A DNA stretch of 64,000 nt from Limnomonas spitsbergensis. Lineage: Eukaryota; Chlorophyta; Chlorophyceae; Chlamydomonadales. The stretch lies in contig JAYJMM010000112.1 of the NCBI GenBank assembly GCA_037349105.1, positions 1,798,001 to 1,862,000 of the forward strand, in the 5' to 3' direction. Of the stretch, positions 35,301 to 43,351 are shown one piece after another; within the stretch, counting starts at the first letter, position 1; each line of letters opens with the position of its first letter. Under the pieces are notes generated by a model, which ran no database searches, was not told where the DNA came from, and saw only the letters and a list, made by a program, of their open reading frames with translations. A program made the position numbers and the translations under genes.

Positions 35301-38300
35301 GCTTGAACCCCTGAGACCTCCAACCCACCTGGGTATTCTGGACTCAGGGATGAGGTAGGCTGATTGCTGCTGCTGCTGCTGCTGCGAGCCCATGCCGAGG
35401 GAGGCTCTCAGCTGTAACGGGTCGTGGTAAGATACACAGCTAAAAAGTGAGGAAAAGTGTTACGGTATGTACCAGAGCATGTACCAGAGCATGTACAAGA
35501 GCATGCACAAGAACATGTACCAGTCGAGAAATCGAGTATGGATCTCCAGATGTACCAGAGACCTCGAGTATGTACAAGAACATGTACCAGAGACCTCGAG
35601 TATGTACAAGAACATGTACCAGAGACCTCGAGTATGTACAAGAACATGTACCAGAGACCTCGAGTATGTACAAGAACATGTACCAGAGACCTCGAGTATG
35701 TACAAGAACATGTACCAGAGACCTCGAGTATGTACAAGAACATGTACCAGAGACCTCGAGAATGTACAAGAACATGTACCAGAGACCTCGAGTATGTACA
35801 AGAACATGTACCAGAGACCTCGAGTATGTACAAGAACATGTACCAGAGACCTCGAGTATGTACAAGAACATGTACCAGAGACCTCGAGTATGTACAAGAA
35901 CATGTACCAGAGACCTCGAGTATGTACAAGAACATGTACCAGAGACCTCGAGTATGTACAAGAACATGTACCAGAGACCTCGAGTATGTACAAGAACATG
36001 TACCAGAGACCTCGAGTATGTACAAGAACATGTACCAGAGACCTCGAGTATGTACAAGAACATGTACCAGAGACCTCGAGTATGTACAAGAACATGTACC
36101 AGAGCATGTACAAGAAAAGAGTGGGACTGGAAGGAATGGTGGCGAGGGGGGGGGGAGGGGGGGAGGGGAGAATATGGGGGAGACAGAAAGCAATACCACC
36201 CTGAACCCTGGAAATTAAAAGCAAGGAAAACGGGGGGAGGGGGGGGGCTGACAGAAAAGAAGCATGGGAGAAAGGGGGGGCAAATAAGGGAAATGCAAAG
36301 CACCCCCCAGCCCCGCCCCCTCGAAAATACAACAACAAGGAAAGGGAGGGGGCAGATGGGAAAGAGGCCAGGGGGAGACAAATGAGGGAGACATAAAGTG
36401 CCCCCCGCCCCGCCCCTGTAAAACATGGAGGAGGCACAACGCAACCCTGCCCACCCTGGAAAATACGCATACATGTTTCCCAGGGGCTGGATACTGCGGC
36501 ACGGCCTGACCATGTACCAGGGCTGATGCAGTCAGCAGCACATGATAGCCAACACCCCGAGCCCTAACCCAGCTGATAGTCGGCACCCTAAACCCTAACC
36601 CCAGCTGAAAGTCGGAACCTTCAAACCTTAACCCAGCTGAAAGTCTCCCCCCTGAACCCTAAACCAGCTGATAACCAGCACCCTCAACTATAAACCCTAA
36701 CCCCAGCTGATAACCAGCACCCACAACTATAAACCCTAACCCCAGCTGATAACCAGCACCCTCAACTATAAACCCTAACCCCAGCTGATAACCAGCACCC
36801 TCAACTATAAACCCCAACCCCAGCTGATAACCAGCACCCTCAACTATAAACCCTAACCCCAGCTGATAACCAGCACCCTCAACTATAAACCCTAACCCCA
36901 ACTGATAACCAGCACCCTCAACTATAAACCCTAACCCCAACTGATAACCAGCACCCTCAACTATAAACCCCAACCCCAGCTGATAACCAGCACCCTCAAC
37001 TATAAACCCTAACCCCAGCTGATAACCAGCACCCTCAACTATAAACCCCAACCCCAGCTGATAACCAGCACCCTCAACTATAAACCCTAACCCCAGCTGA
37101 CAACCAGCACCCTCAACTATAAACCCCAACCCCAGCTGATAACCAGCACCCTCAACTATAAACCCCAACCCCAGCTGATAACCAGCACCCTCAACTATAA
37201 ACCCTAACCCCAACTGATAACCAACACCCTCAACTATAAACCCTAACCCCAACTGATAACCAGCACCCTCAACTATAAACCCTAACCCCAGCTGATAACC
37301 AGCACCCTCAACTATAAACCCTAACCCCAGCTGATAACCAGCACTCTCAACTATAAACCCCAGCCCCAGCTGATAACCAGCACCCTCAACTATAAACCCC
37401 AACCTCAACTGATAACCAGCAACCTCAACTATAAACCCTAACCCCAGCTGATAACCAGCACCCTCAACTATAAACCCTAACCCCAACTGATAACCAGCAC
37501 CCTCAACTATAAACCCCAACCCCAACTGATAACCAGCACCCTCAACTATAAACCCCAACCCCAGCTGATAACCAGCACCCTCAACTATAAACCCCAACCC
37601 CAGCTGAAAGCCAGCACCCTCAACTATAAACCCTAACCCCAACTGATAACCAGCACCCTCAATTATAAACCCCAACCCCAACTGATACCAGCACCCTCAA
37701 CTATAAACCCTAACCCCAGCTGAAAGCCAGCACCCTCAACTATAAACCCTAACCCCAACTGATAACCAGCACCCTCAACTATAAACCCTAACCCCAACTG
37801 ATAACCAACACCCTCAACTATAAACCCTAACCCCAACTGATAACCAGCACCCACAACTATAAACCCCAACCCCAGCTGATAACCAGCACCCTCAACTATA
37901 AACCCCAACCCCAGCTGAAAGCCAGCACCCTCAACTATAAACCCTAACCCCAACTGATAACCAGCACCCTCAATTATAAACCCCAACCCCAACTGATACC
38001 AGCACCCTCAACTATAAACCCCAACCCCAGCTGATAACCAGCACCCTCAACTATAAACCCTAACCCCAACTGATAACCAGCACCCTCGACTATAAACCCT
38101 AACCCCAGCTGATAACCAGCACCCTCAACTATAAACCCCAACCCCAGCTGATAACCAGCACCCTCAACTATAAACCCTAACCCCAACTGATAACCAGCAC
38201 CCTCAACTATAAACCCTAACCCCAGCTGATAACCAGCACCCTCAACTATAAACCCCAACCCCAGCTGATAACCAGCACCCTCGACTATAAACCCCAACCC

Positions 38301-41300
38301 CAGCTGACAACCAGCACCCTCAACTATAAACCCCAACCCCAGCTGATAACCAGCACCCTCAACTATAAACCCCAACCCCAACTGATAACCAGCACCCTCA
38401 ACTATAAACCCTAACCCCAGCTGATAACCAGCACCCTCAACTATAAACCCCAACCCCAGCTGATAGCCAGCACCCTCAACTATAAACCCTAACCCAAACT
38501 GATAACCAGCACCTTCAACTATAAACCCTAACCCCAGCTGATAACCAGCACCCTCAACTATAAACCCCAACCCCAGCTGATAACCAGCACCCTCAACTAT
38601 AAACCCCAACCCCAGCTGATAACCAACACCCTCAACTATAAACCCCAACCCCAGCTGATAACCAGCACCCTCAACTATAAACCCCAACCCCAACTGATAA
38701 CCAGCACCCTCAACTCGTAACCCTAATCCCAGCTGATAACCAGCACCCTCAACTATAAACCCTAACCCCAACTGATAACCAGCACCCTCAACTATAAACC
38801 CTAACCCCAGCTGATAACCAGCACTCTCAACTATAAACCCCAACCCCAGCTGATAACCAGCACCCTCAACTATAAACCCTAACCCCAACTGATAACCAGC
38901 AACCTCAACTATAAACCCTAACCCCAGCTGATAACCAGCACCCTCAACTATAAACCCTAACCCCAGCTGATAACCAGCACCCTCAACTATAAACCCCAAC
39001 CCCAACTGATAACCAGCACCCTCAACTATAAACCCCAACCCCAGCTGATAACCAGCACCCTCAAATATAAACCCCAACCCCAGCTGATAGCCAGCACCCT
39101 CAACTATAAACCCTAACCCCAACTGATAACCAGCACCCTCGACTATAAACCCCAACCACAACTGATACCAGCACCCTCAACTATAAACCCTAACCCCAAC
39201 TGATAACCAGCACCCTCAACTATAAACCCTAACCCCAGCTGATAACCAGCACCCTCAACTATAAACCCCAACCCCAGCTGATAACCAGCACCCTCAACTA
39301 TAAACCCCAACCCCAGCTGATAACCAGCACCCTCAACTCTTAACCCTAACTTCAACTGATAACCAGCACCCTCAACTCGTAACCCTAACCCCAGCTGATA
39401 ACCAGCATTCTCAACTATAAACCCTAACCCCAACTGATAACCAGCAGCATCAACTCTAAACCCTAACCCCTGCTGATAACCAGCACTCTCAACTATAAAC
39501 CCTAACCCCAGCTGATAACCAGCACCCTCAACTATAAACCCTAACCCCAGCTGATAACCAGCACCCTCAACTATAAACCCCAACCCCAGCTGATAACCAG
39601 CACCCTCAACTATAAACCCCAACCCCAGCTGATAACCAGCACCCTCAACTATAAACCCTAACCCCGGCTGATAACCAGCACCATCAACTATAAACCCTAA
39701 ACCCAGCTGATAACCAGCACCCTCAACTCTTAACCTTAAACCCAGCTGATAGCCAACACCCTCATCTCTAAACCCTAAACCCATATAGCCAGCACCCTTA
39801 GAAACCCTACTGGCTTCACACACAATGATAAAACACACGCAGCAGTGACACTGTCAGCTAGCAGCTGAAATAACATCCTCCAATAGACAAAGATACAGCA
39901 AGCCCTGCCAGCTGGCAATTCACAAACGGCCGCTTGCATAACGTATACCGTATAAAGATTGCCTTCCTGCAAAAGTGCTGTTTACCAGGGCTGCGCGATA
40001 GGGGCAGGCCACGCAGGCTGTCTACATGAAGTGCTGTCAGGGGTGCAAGATACGACGCTGGGCGGATTCGGCTGGACTTTAATGGAATCGGTCAGAAATG
40101 GGCGGACGCAGGCAGTGCTTGGCTGGCCTGGACCCTGACCAGTACCCACAACATCCACACGAGAGCCCTATCCTGCCCAGGGGTTTAGGGTTTGGGGTTT
40201 AGGTTTAGGGATTAGGGTTTAGGGTACAGGCAGGAGGTGGAATGTGGCATAAATTCCTCACCACTAAGAGAAAGAGCAAGATTGTGTCCACTCACCCCAA
40301 CACTCACCCCACCACTCACCCTGTCACGTGCTCCGCCACTGAACCCATCACTCACCTCGCCACATACTCCACCAAACATTTCATCAAGTGTCCAACCACT
40401 CACCCCACCATTCACCCCACCACTCACACCACCACGAAGGGGCTACCCCCCCTCCGCTTCTCACATTTTGAGCCGGCTCCGGGACCTGCTTCTTGCCCCC
40501 AGTCACCACATATCTCCTGGTCGCATGTTGCGCGGCCTTGAGCGGGGAACGCAGCCCAGCCCCCGCCATCACACCCAGATCGATCGTCACAGCTCCACGC
40601 GCATCTGGCTCCCACGCCCCGGCAGCGGGCCCGCCGGCGCCGGGCCCCGTCCAGCGGCCGCTGGCGCTCCTGCGCAACCCCAGCGGCGCAGAGCCCCCGC
40701 CAATGAGGCGGGGCATTGGCGCCGCCCCGGCCGTCGCCCCGCCGGGGGAGCCCCTCCCCGCCCGCGCCCCGCTGCCGCTACCAATGAGCATCTCCTCATT
40801 ACTAGAGGTCGCGGCAGCCGCAGCCGGCGGCTGCCCCCCGTTCCCGACGAGGAGGAGGTCGACATCAAACGACGCGGCCGCCACGGGGCTGGCGACCTCC
40901 TCCGGCAACACCGTCACCGTGTCCTCCTCTGAAAGCACCTCTGAGCTACGGACCGCGGAGCCTCGGCCTGACATGAAGCTCGCCAGGCGCTGCAGGCCCG
41001 CAGCCAGCGGCCCGGTCTTGCGCCCGGCCCGGTCTTGCGAGCCGGCTCTCTGCAAGCCATCAGAGGCACGCTGCGCCTCCGGCGCAACGGCGCCGGCGCC
41101 GGCGCCGGTGCCACTCATGGGGGCCGCTTCCAAATTGCCGCCTGGGGGATCGCGCTTGACCTCCACCCACGGGTTGCCAGCCGCGTCCATGCCCGGGCTG
41201 TACGGTTCCGGCATCGGGAGTGACTCAGCAGAGTGCCCCCCAAGCAAGGAGATGCGCGGGCTCCTCCCCCTCATGCCGCCGCTGATCTCGACCGCCGGGA

Positions 41301-43041
41301 CGACGATGGGCGGCGGAGGCGTGCGGCGCGGGGGCGACGGAAGCCTGCCGGATCCCTGCTGCCACTGCTGCCACTGCAGCTGCGGCGGCGGCACAGGCGC
41401 CGGCGGCGACTGAGCATCGGCGCGCCTCTGCGCGGCCCAGGATCTGTTCCTCGGAGGCGGCGAGGCGGGCCGCTGCTGCCTCCCGCCTCTCGGCGCGACG
41501 GTGGGGGCGCCGTCGTAGTTGTAGTGACCCTGCTGCCTTGAGTTGTGGCGCTCGGCCGCGAGCGAGCGGGACCGCCGCACAGGCGGTGCCGAGGTGTGCC
41601 TTCCCCCAGCGGCCTCCCGTTGCGGAGCTTCTTCGTCCGCCTCCTGTTTGGACCAGTGGCGCTCAGCCGCTGCAGACCTTGATCGCCGCAATGGTGCTGC
41701 TGAGCCCTCCCGTCGCCGAACCACGGCCCCAGAGCCCTGCCTGGACTCGTGCCGCTGTGCCGCAAGGGACCTCGACCGACGCATAGAGGTTGCCTCCAAG
41801 CGCTGCCCGCGCGGCGGCTGCGGCTGGCCCGGGCCGGTCCAGTACGTGTCGCCCCGCTGCTGGGCCGAAACCGACCGTTCAAGCCTGCGGCCAGCTGCAA
41901 AGCTGCGTGGCACGTCCCTGGGTAATCTCGATCTGGACGGCCGGGTGGATCGGGAAGGACGTGACAAGATCGAGGGCGTTGGAGAGCCATGACGAGATCG
42001 CCCAGGGCGCACCCGCTCACCTGACGGCGCCCTGCGCAGCCGCTCCTCCCGCTGGCCCTGCTCCTTTTCCAGGCGCTGCCGAGCAGCCAGCGCACGCGCT
42101 ACCGCGGCGACGCTCTGCTTGGGCTGGACGGCTGCCACAGCCATGCTCCAGTGCTGCTGGTATTGCCCCGTTGAGTGTTGGCGGGCCGCCGGGGGACGGG
42201 CGGACAAGGCTGCTGAGGCGCCAGGCCGCTCATGGCTGCCCATGTTGGGTGTGGAGCCGGAGCCGCGCAGCCTGCCCTCCACCCCAGGCCATCTGGAGGC
42301 AGCAGGCGGGGCGGGCTCCCGTTTGACCTTAATGCTGTCCATCAGGTCCGCGTCCTCGTCGATCGGTCGCATCCGCTGGGACAAGACCTGGACCGCACTG
42401 GGCTGAAGGGGACGAGGCCCACCCTGCTGGGGGTTCAGCACTGGCTGCTGCTGACGCTGCCCGGTTAGTGCTATTGTTGTTGCTGCTGCATTGCCAGCTG
42501 AAGCCAGGCGGGAGGGCTGGGCCCAATGGGTGCGCTGGGGGGCCATTGCTGCTGCGTTGTCAGGAGACGGGATCCGGACTCTTGTCCTGCGCTTTACAGC
42601 TTCCACGTGGGTCCCGACAGTGGCCTGGCTGCGGGCTGAGCTTTCACGCTCGTATTCAGTGGGGACGCCAAGGGTGGCCGCATGAGTTGCTGTTTGGCTT
42701 GGTGGGCGTTCAGCTGCAGCCATGCTGACCGACAAGTTCTTGCTGCTGTTATTGTTGTTGTCTGTGCTGCTGTTTTTGTGTTGGTGGTGGTTGCTATCCG
42801 AGGGTTTGAGCCAGCCCATGACGTCGTGCAGCGAGTCGGCAGAGAGGAGCTCAGGGGTGTTGGCGTGCAGGTCCCCAGGCGCGGGCGTGGATGCTGACTG
42901 TGGCATCCTGAATCGGGAGCCCATTGGCAGCTTGCCGACCAAGCTCTCGCTCAAGGCAGGCTCAGAGCCGGTAGCCTCAGCAACGGGCTGGGCATCCGCA
43001 ATCAAACCCTCGGGCACCTTCTCGGGGACCTTCTGCGACAT
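16541..43041 (-). CDS. Gene B: very large low-complexity protein, 15 exons, unknown function
   Basis: Exons in transcription order: 43041-40465, 35411-35329, 34571-34132, 32998-32839, 31694-31579, 31066-30902, 30558-30434, 29123-28833, 27620-27362, 26959-26895, 25131-24853, 23799-20239, 19380-18346, 17961-17812 and 16690-16541. They sum to 9456 bases, a multiple of three, giving 3151 aa. Every junction agrees in phase (0,2,1,2,1,1,0,0,1,0,0,0,0,0), which is hard to get by chance. The ATG at 43041 is the first in the first exon. Features: Ser/Arg repeats in exon 1, two FIT-QWT-SG repeats in exon 3, a 1187-codon Gln/Ala/Pro-rich exon 12, and a Glu-rich probable coiled coil in exons 14-15. I recognise no catalytic domain; a scaffold or regulator is possible but unproven. 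The least certain sites are the exon 5 and 6 acceptors and the GTCTGA donor of exon 13. The gene is head-to-head with COQ3. Confidence 0.72.
16691..17811 (-). repeat. Gene B intron 14 with 50-bp minisatellite and donor copy
   Basis: About five copies of a 50-bp unit (contains CTGTACTGTACATGTACTAT) at 17260-17510. The donor side of exon 14 (CTCACCTGCATGGCCCT on the plus strand) is duplicated at about 17725-17745, with CCCTGAACCCTAAACCC between copy and original. Confidence 0.75.
18346..19380 (-). CDS. Gene B exon 13 (345 codons)
   Basis: Starts VLDITQAGPH after the acceptor TCTGCCCAG. Contains a Gln-rich run, a helical segment around YAELHKLEEVQQLRQQQLAG, and a Gly/Ser-rich acidic segment. 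The donor is CAG then GTCTGA at 18345, weaker than the others. Phase 0 at both ends. Confidence 0.7.
19383..19960. repeat. 40-bp purine/pyrimidine minisatellite, about 14 copies (gene B intron 12)
   Basis: Plus-strand unit contains GTAAGGAGGGGGCAGAAGG. On the coding (minus) strand it is pyrimidine-rich, resembling repeated polypyrimidine tracts upstream of the exon 13 acceptor. Confidence 0.85.
20044..20238 (-). repeat. Array of exon 12 donor copies (gene B intron 12)
   Basis: The sequence immediately after the donor (GTCAGCGGGGCAGACAAGGG, then TTT) is repeated about seven times in variant form, followed each time by TTTGGGG or TTTAGGGG. Several copies keep a GT at the donor position. Confidence 0.75.
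20239..23799 (-). CDS. Gene B exon 12 (1187 codons, poly-Gln/Ala/Pro)
   Basis: Acceptor CCTGTCCTCAG ends at 23800; first codons read TTEGLRRSVEV. The opening 40 residues are helical and charged. Then come long CAG/CAA-encoded Gln runs, Ala/Thr-rich stretches (about 20990-21180 and 21800-22100), a repeated ADPA-type segment near 21350-21560, and a second Gln block near 20560-20830. The donor is CTCCAG then GTCAGC at 20238. The repeat richness produces open frames on both strands; only this frame joins in phase to its neighbours. Confidence 0.75.
24020..24285. repeat. 18-bp AT-rich minisatellite, about 14 copies (gene B intron 11)
   Basis: Unit CAGTTGTTATGTTATTAT with few substitutions. Confidence 0.85.
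26512..26778. repeat. Foldback (long inverted repeat) element in gene B intron 10
   Basis: Arms of about 90 bp each (26512-26604 and about 26687-26778) are imperfect reverse complements, beginning AATCAGCTACAATTCA and including AGGTGCCTGCT and ACCACCGGTTGTAGGC. The arms also resemble the dispersed family at 54700 and 56075 (TGTAGGC-GGTC-AGGTTTGG), so this may be two inverted copies of that family. MITE-like; no coding capacity. Confidence 0.75.
27621..28190 (-). repeat. Array of exon 9 acceptor copies with TTTAGGG spacers (gene B intron 8)
   Basis: The exon 9 acceptor context on the minus strand is CACCCTCCAG then GGCCCTG. Five or six tandem variants follow upstream (near 27790, 27860, 27935, 28010, 28090 and 28160), each with an (CTCC)AGGGCCCTGCTGCTGGG-like core separated by GGGTTTAGGGTTAAGG-type sequence. 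The unit is about 75 bp. Confidence 0.8.
29400..30410. repeat. AGCTACA array and telomere-like tracts (gene B intron 7)
   Basis: 29400-29760: variants of TCTCAGCTACATCTCAGGG. 29880-30180: repeated TTGACCCTAAACCC-like words. 30200-30400: GGGTTTAGGGTAACGGG-like words. No coding signal between exons 8 and 7. Confidence 0.65.
30780..30866. repeat. 8-bp microsatellite-like array
   Basis: TAGATGCC then TAGATGTG repeated, just downstream (gene sense) of exon 6 of gene B. Confidence 0.85.
31740..31825 (-). pseudogene. Degenerate second copy of gene B exon 5
   Basis: Aligns to exon 5 (31694-31579). Both read HALSTLDTSRQAM and then diverge; this copy runs into TAA after about 25 codons. Its acceptor context (CACCAAG) is also preserved. 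Further acceptor-side remnants (GGGGCTCCTTTG on the plus strand) occur near 32195, 32250 and 32435. Confidence 0.7.
32590..32680 (-). pseudogene. Diverged copy of part of gene B exon 4
   Basis: The translation shares RWR-DG/DETSSIPSSD with exon 4 (32998-32839), but lacks the rest. It may be a decayed duplicate, or possibly an alternative exon. Confidence 0.5.
33020..33290 (-). repeat. Copies of exon 4 acceptor side (gene B intron 3)
   Basis: An almost exact copy of the exon 4 start and its acceptor lies at 33040-33115 (shared plus-strand block GGGCGTTGCGCCCAGCAGGG and GGCCGACTGGGGAAAGC). Shorter remnants lie near 33185 and 33268, in TTTAGGG-like sequence. Confidence 0.75.
33340..34060. repeat. 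12-bp AGCTACACATC array (gene B intron 3)
   Basis: About 50 copies of CAGCTACACATC and CTGCCACACATC variants. It generates His/Thr/Ser-repeat frames that I do not regard as genes. Confidence 0.85.
34690..35328 (-). repeat. Copies of exon 3 acceptor and exon 2 donor (gene B intron 2)
   Basis: The exon 2 donor context (minus strand CCAGGTGGGTTGGAGGT) recurs about every 91 bp near 35245, 35155 and 35060. The intervening units end with TTCAGCTACTCCTCAGCTAC. Closer to exon 3, its acceptor-side words (CTGCTG, GACACGTCCCG) recur near 34820-34850 and 34930-34985. Confidence 0.75.
35520..36110. repeat. 32-bp minisatellite, about 17 copies (gene B intron 1)
   Basis: Unit contains CATGTACCAGAGACCTCGAG and TATGTACAAGAA, nearly identical copy to copy. 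Because 32 is not a multiple of three and the unit has no stop in any frame, open frames of more than 240 codons appear in several frames on both strands. These are not genes. Confidence 0.9.
36640..39790. repeat. 39-bp telomere-like minisatellite, about 80 copies (gene B intron 1)
   Basis: The unit contains ACTATAAACCCTAACCCC, AGCTGATAACCAGCA and CCCTCA. Copies differ mainly at CCCTAA/CCCCAA and CAGCTG/CAACTG. A block of about 110 bp with a one-base deletion (GATACCAG) occurs twice, around 37620-37710 and 37920-38015, indicating higher-order duplication. The long 13-residue-repeat frames on the minus strand are by-products of 39 being 3 x 13. Confidence 0.9.
40465..43041 (-). CDS. Gene B exon 1 (859 codons)
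   Basis: Starts MSQKVPEKVPEG. Ends at the donor AAAAT then GTGAGA at 40464. Residues of about 385-535 hold five imperfect repeats of an RSRSLAAQRH-type motif (variants RSVSAQQR, RSRSAAAERH, RSRSLAAERH, NRSWAAQRR) spaced roughly 30-40 residues. These are Arg/Ser-rich and resemble basic phosphorylation or RNA/microtubule-binding repeats, but no family assignment is possible. The C-terminal third is rich in Gly, Ala and Ser. Open frame past the donor into 40384 is intron. Confidence 0.8.
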
Positions 43042-43351
43042 CGCGCACGATAAATCAGACTCGAAAGGTCATACGTGCAATATATCGGTGCTGCTCCTGT
43101 TGCAAGTCTTCTTCCTGTCAGATTCTGTACAAAAACGTTTGAAAATGTGTGGAATCGTGGTGCGAGCCGCTGACGGAAGGGAGCCTTGCCAGCCTCATGG
43201 TAAGTTTCGTCAATTGTTCACGGAACCGCAATAATCGCTTCTTGATACGGAGTCACATTGCACATCTCTGTTTCACATCATTCTTAAGGAATCCTTTACT
43301 TGCAAGCCTCGCCATAGTACCATTGTGCCACTAGGCTACCGGCGCATCGGC
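43042..43351. promoter_or_regulatory. Bidirectional promoter region between gene B and COQ3
   Basis: The two start codons (43041 minus, 43352 plus) are separated by 310 bp and face outward. The interval must contain both 5' UTRs and both promoters unless an unseen upstream exon exists. I see no clear TATA box. Confidence 0.55.

Noticed and set aside
35408..36513. Frames of 245-357 codons on both strands across the 32-bp array
   Set aside because: Open in many frames at once, no splice or start context, pure repeat.
36659..39838. Minus-strand frames of 109-395 codons with a 13-residue repeat (GLGFIVEGAGYQL)
   Set aside because: Direct product of the 39-bp minisatellite; lies in gene B intron 1 and is broken wherever one base is missing.
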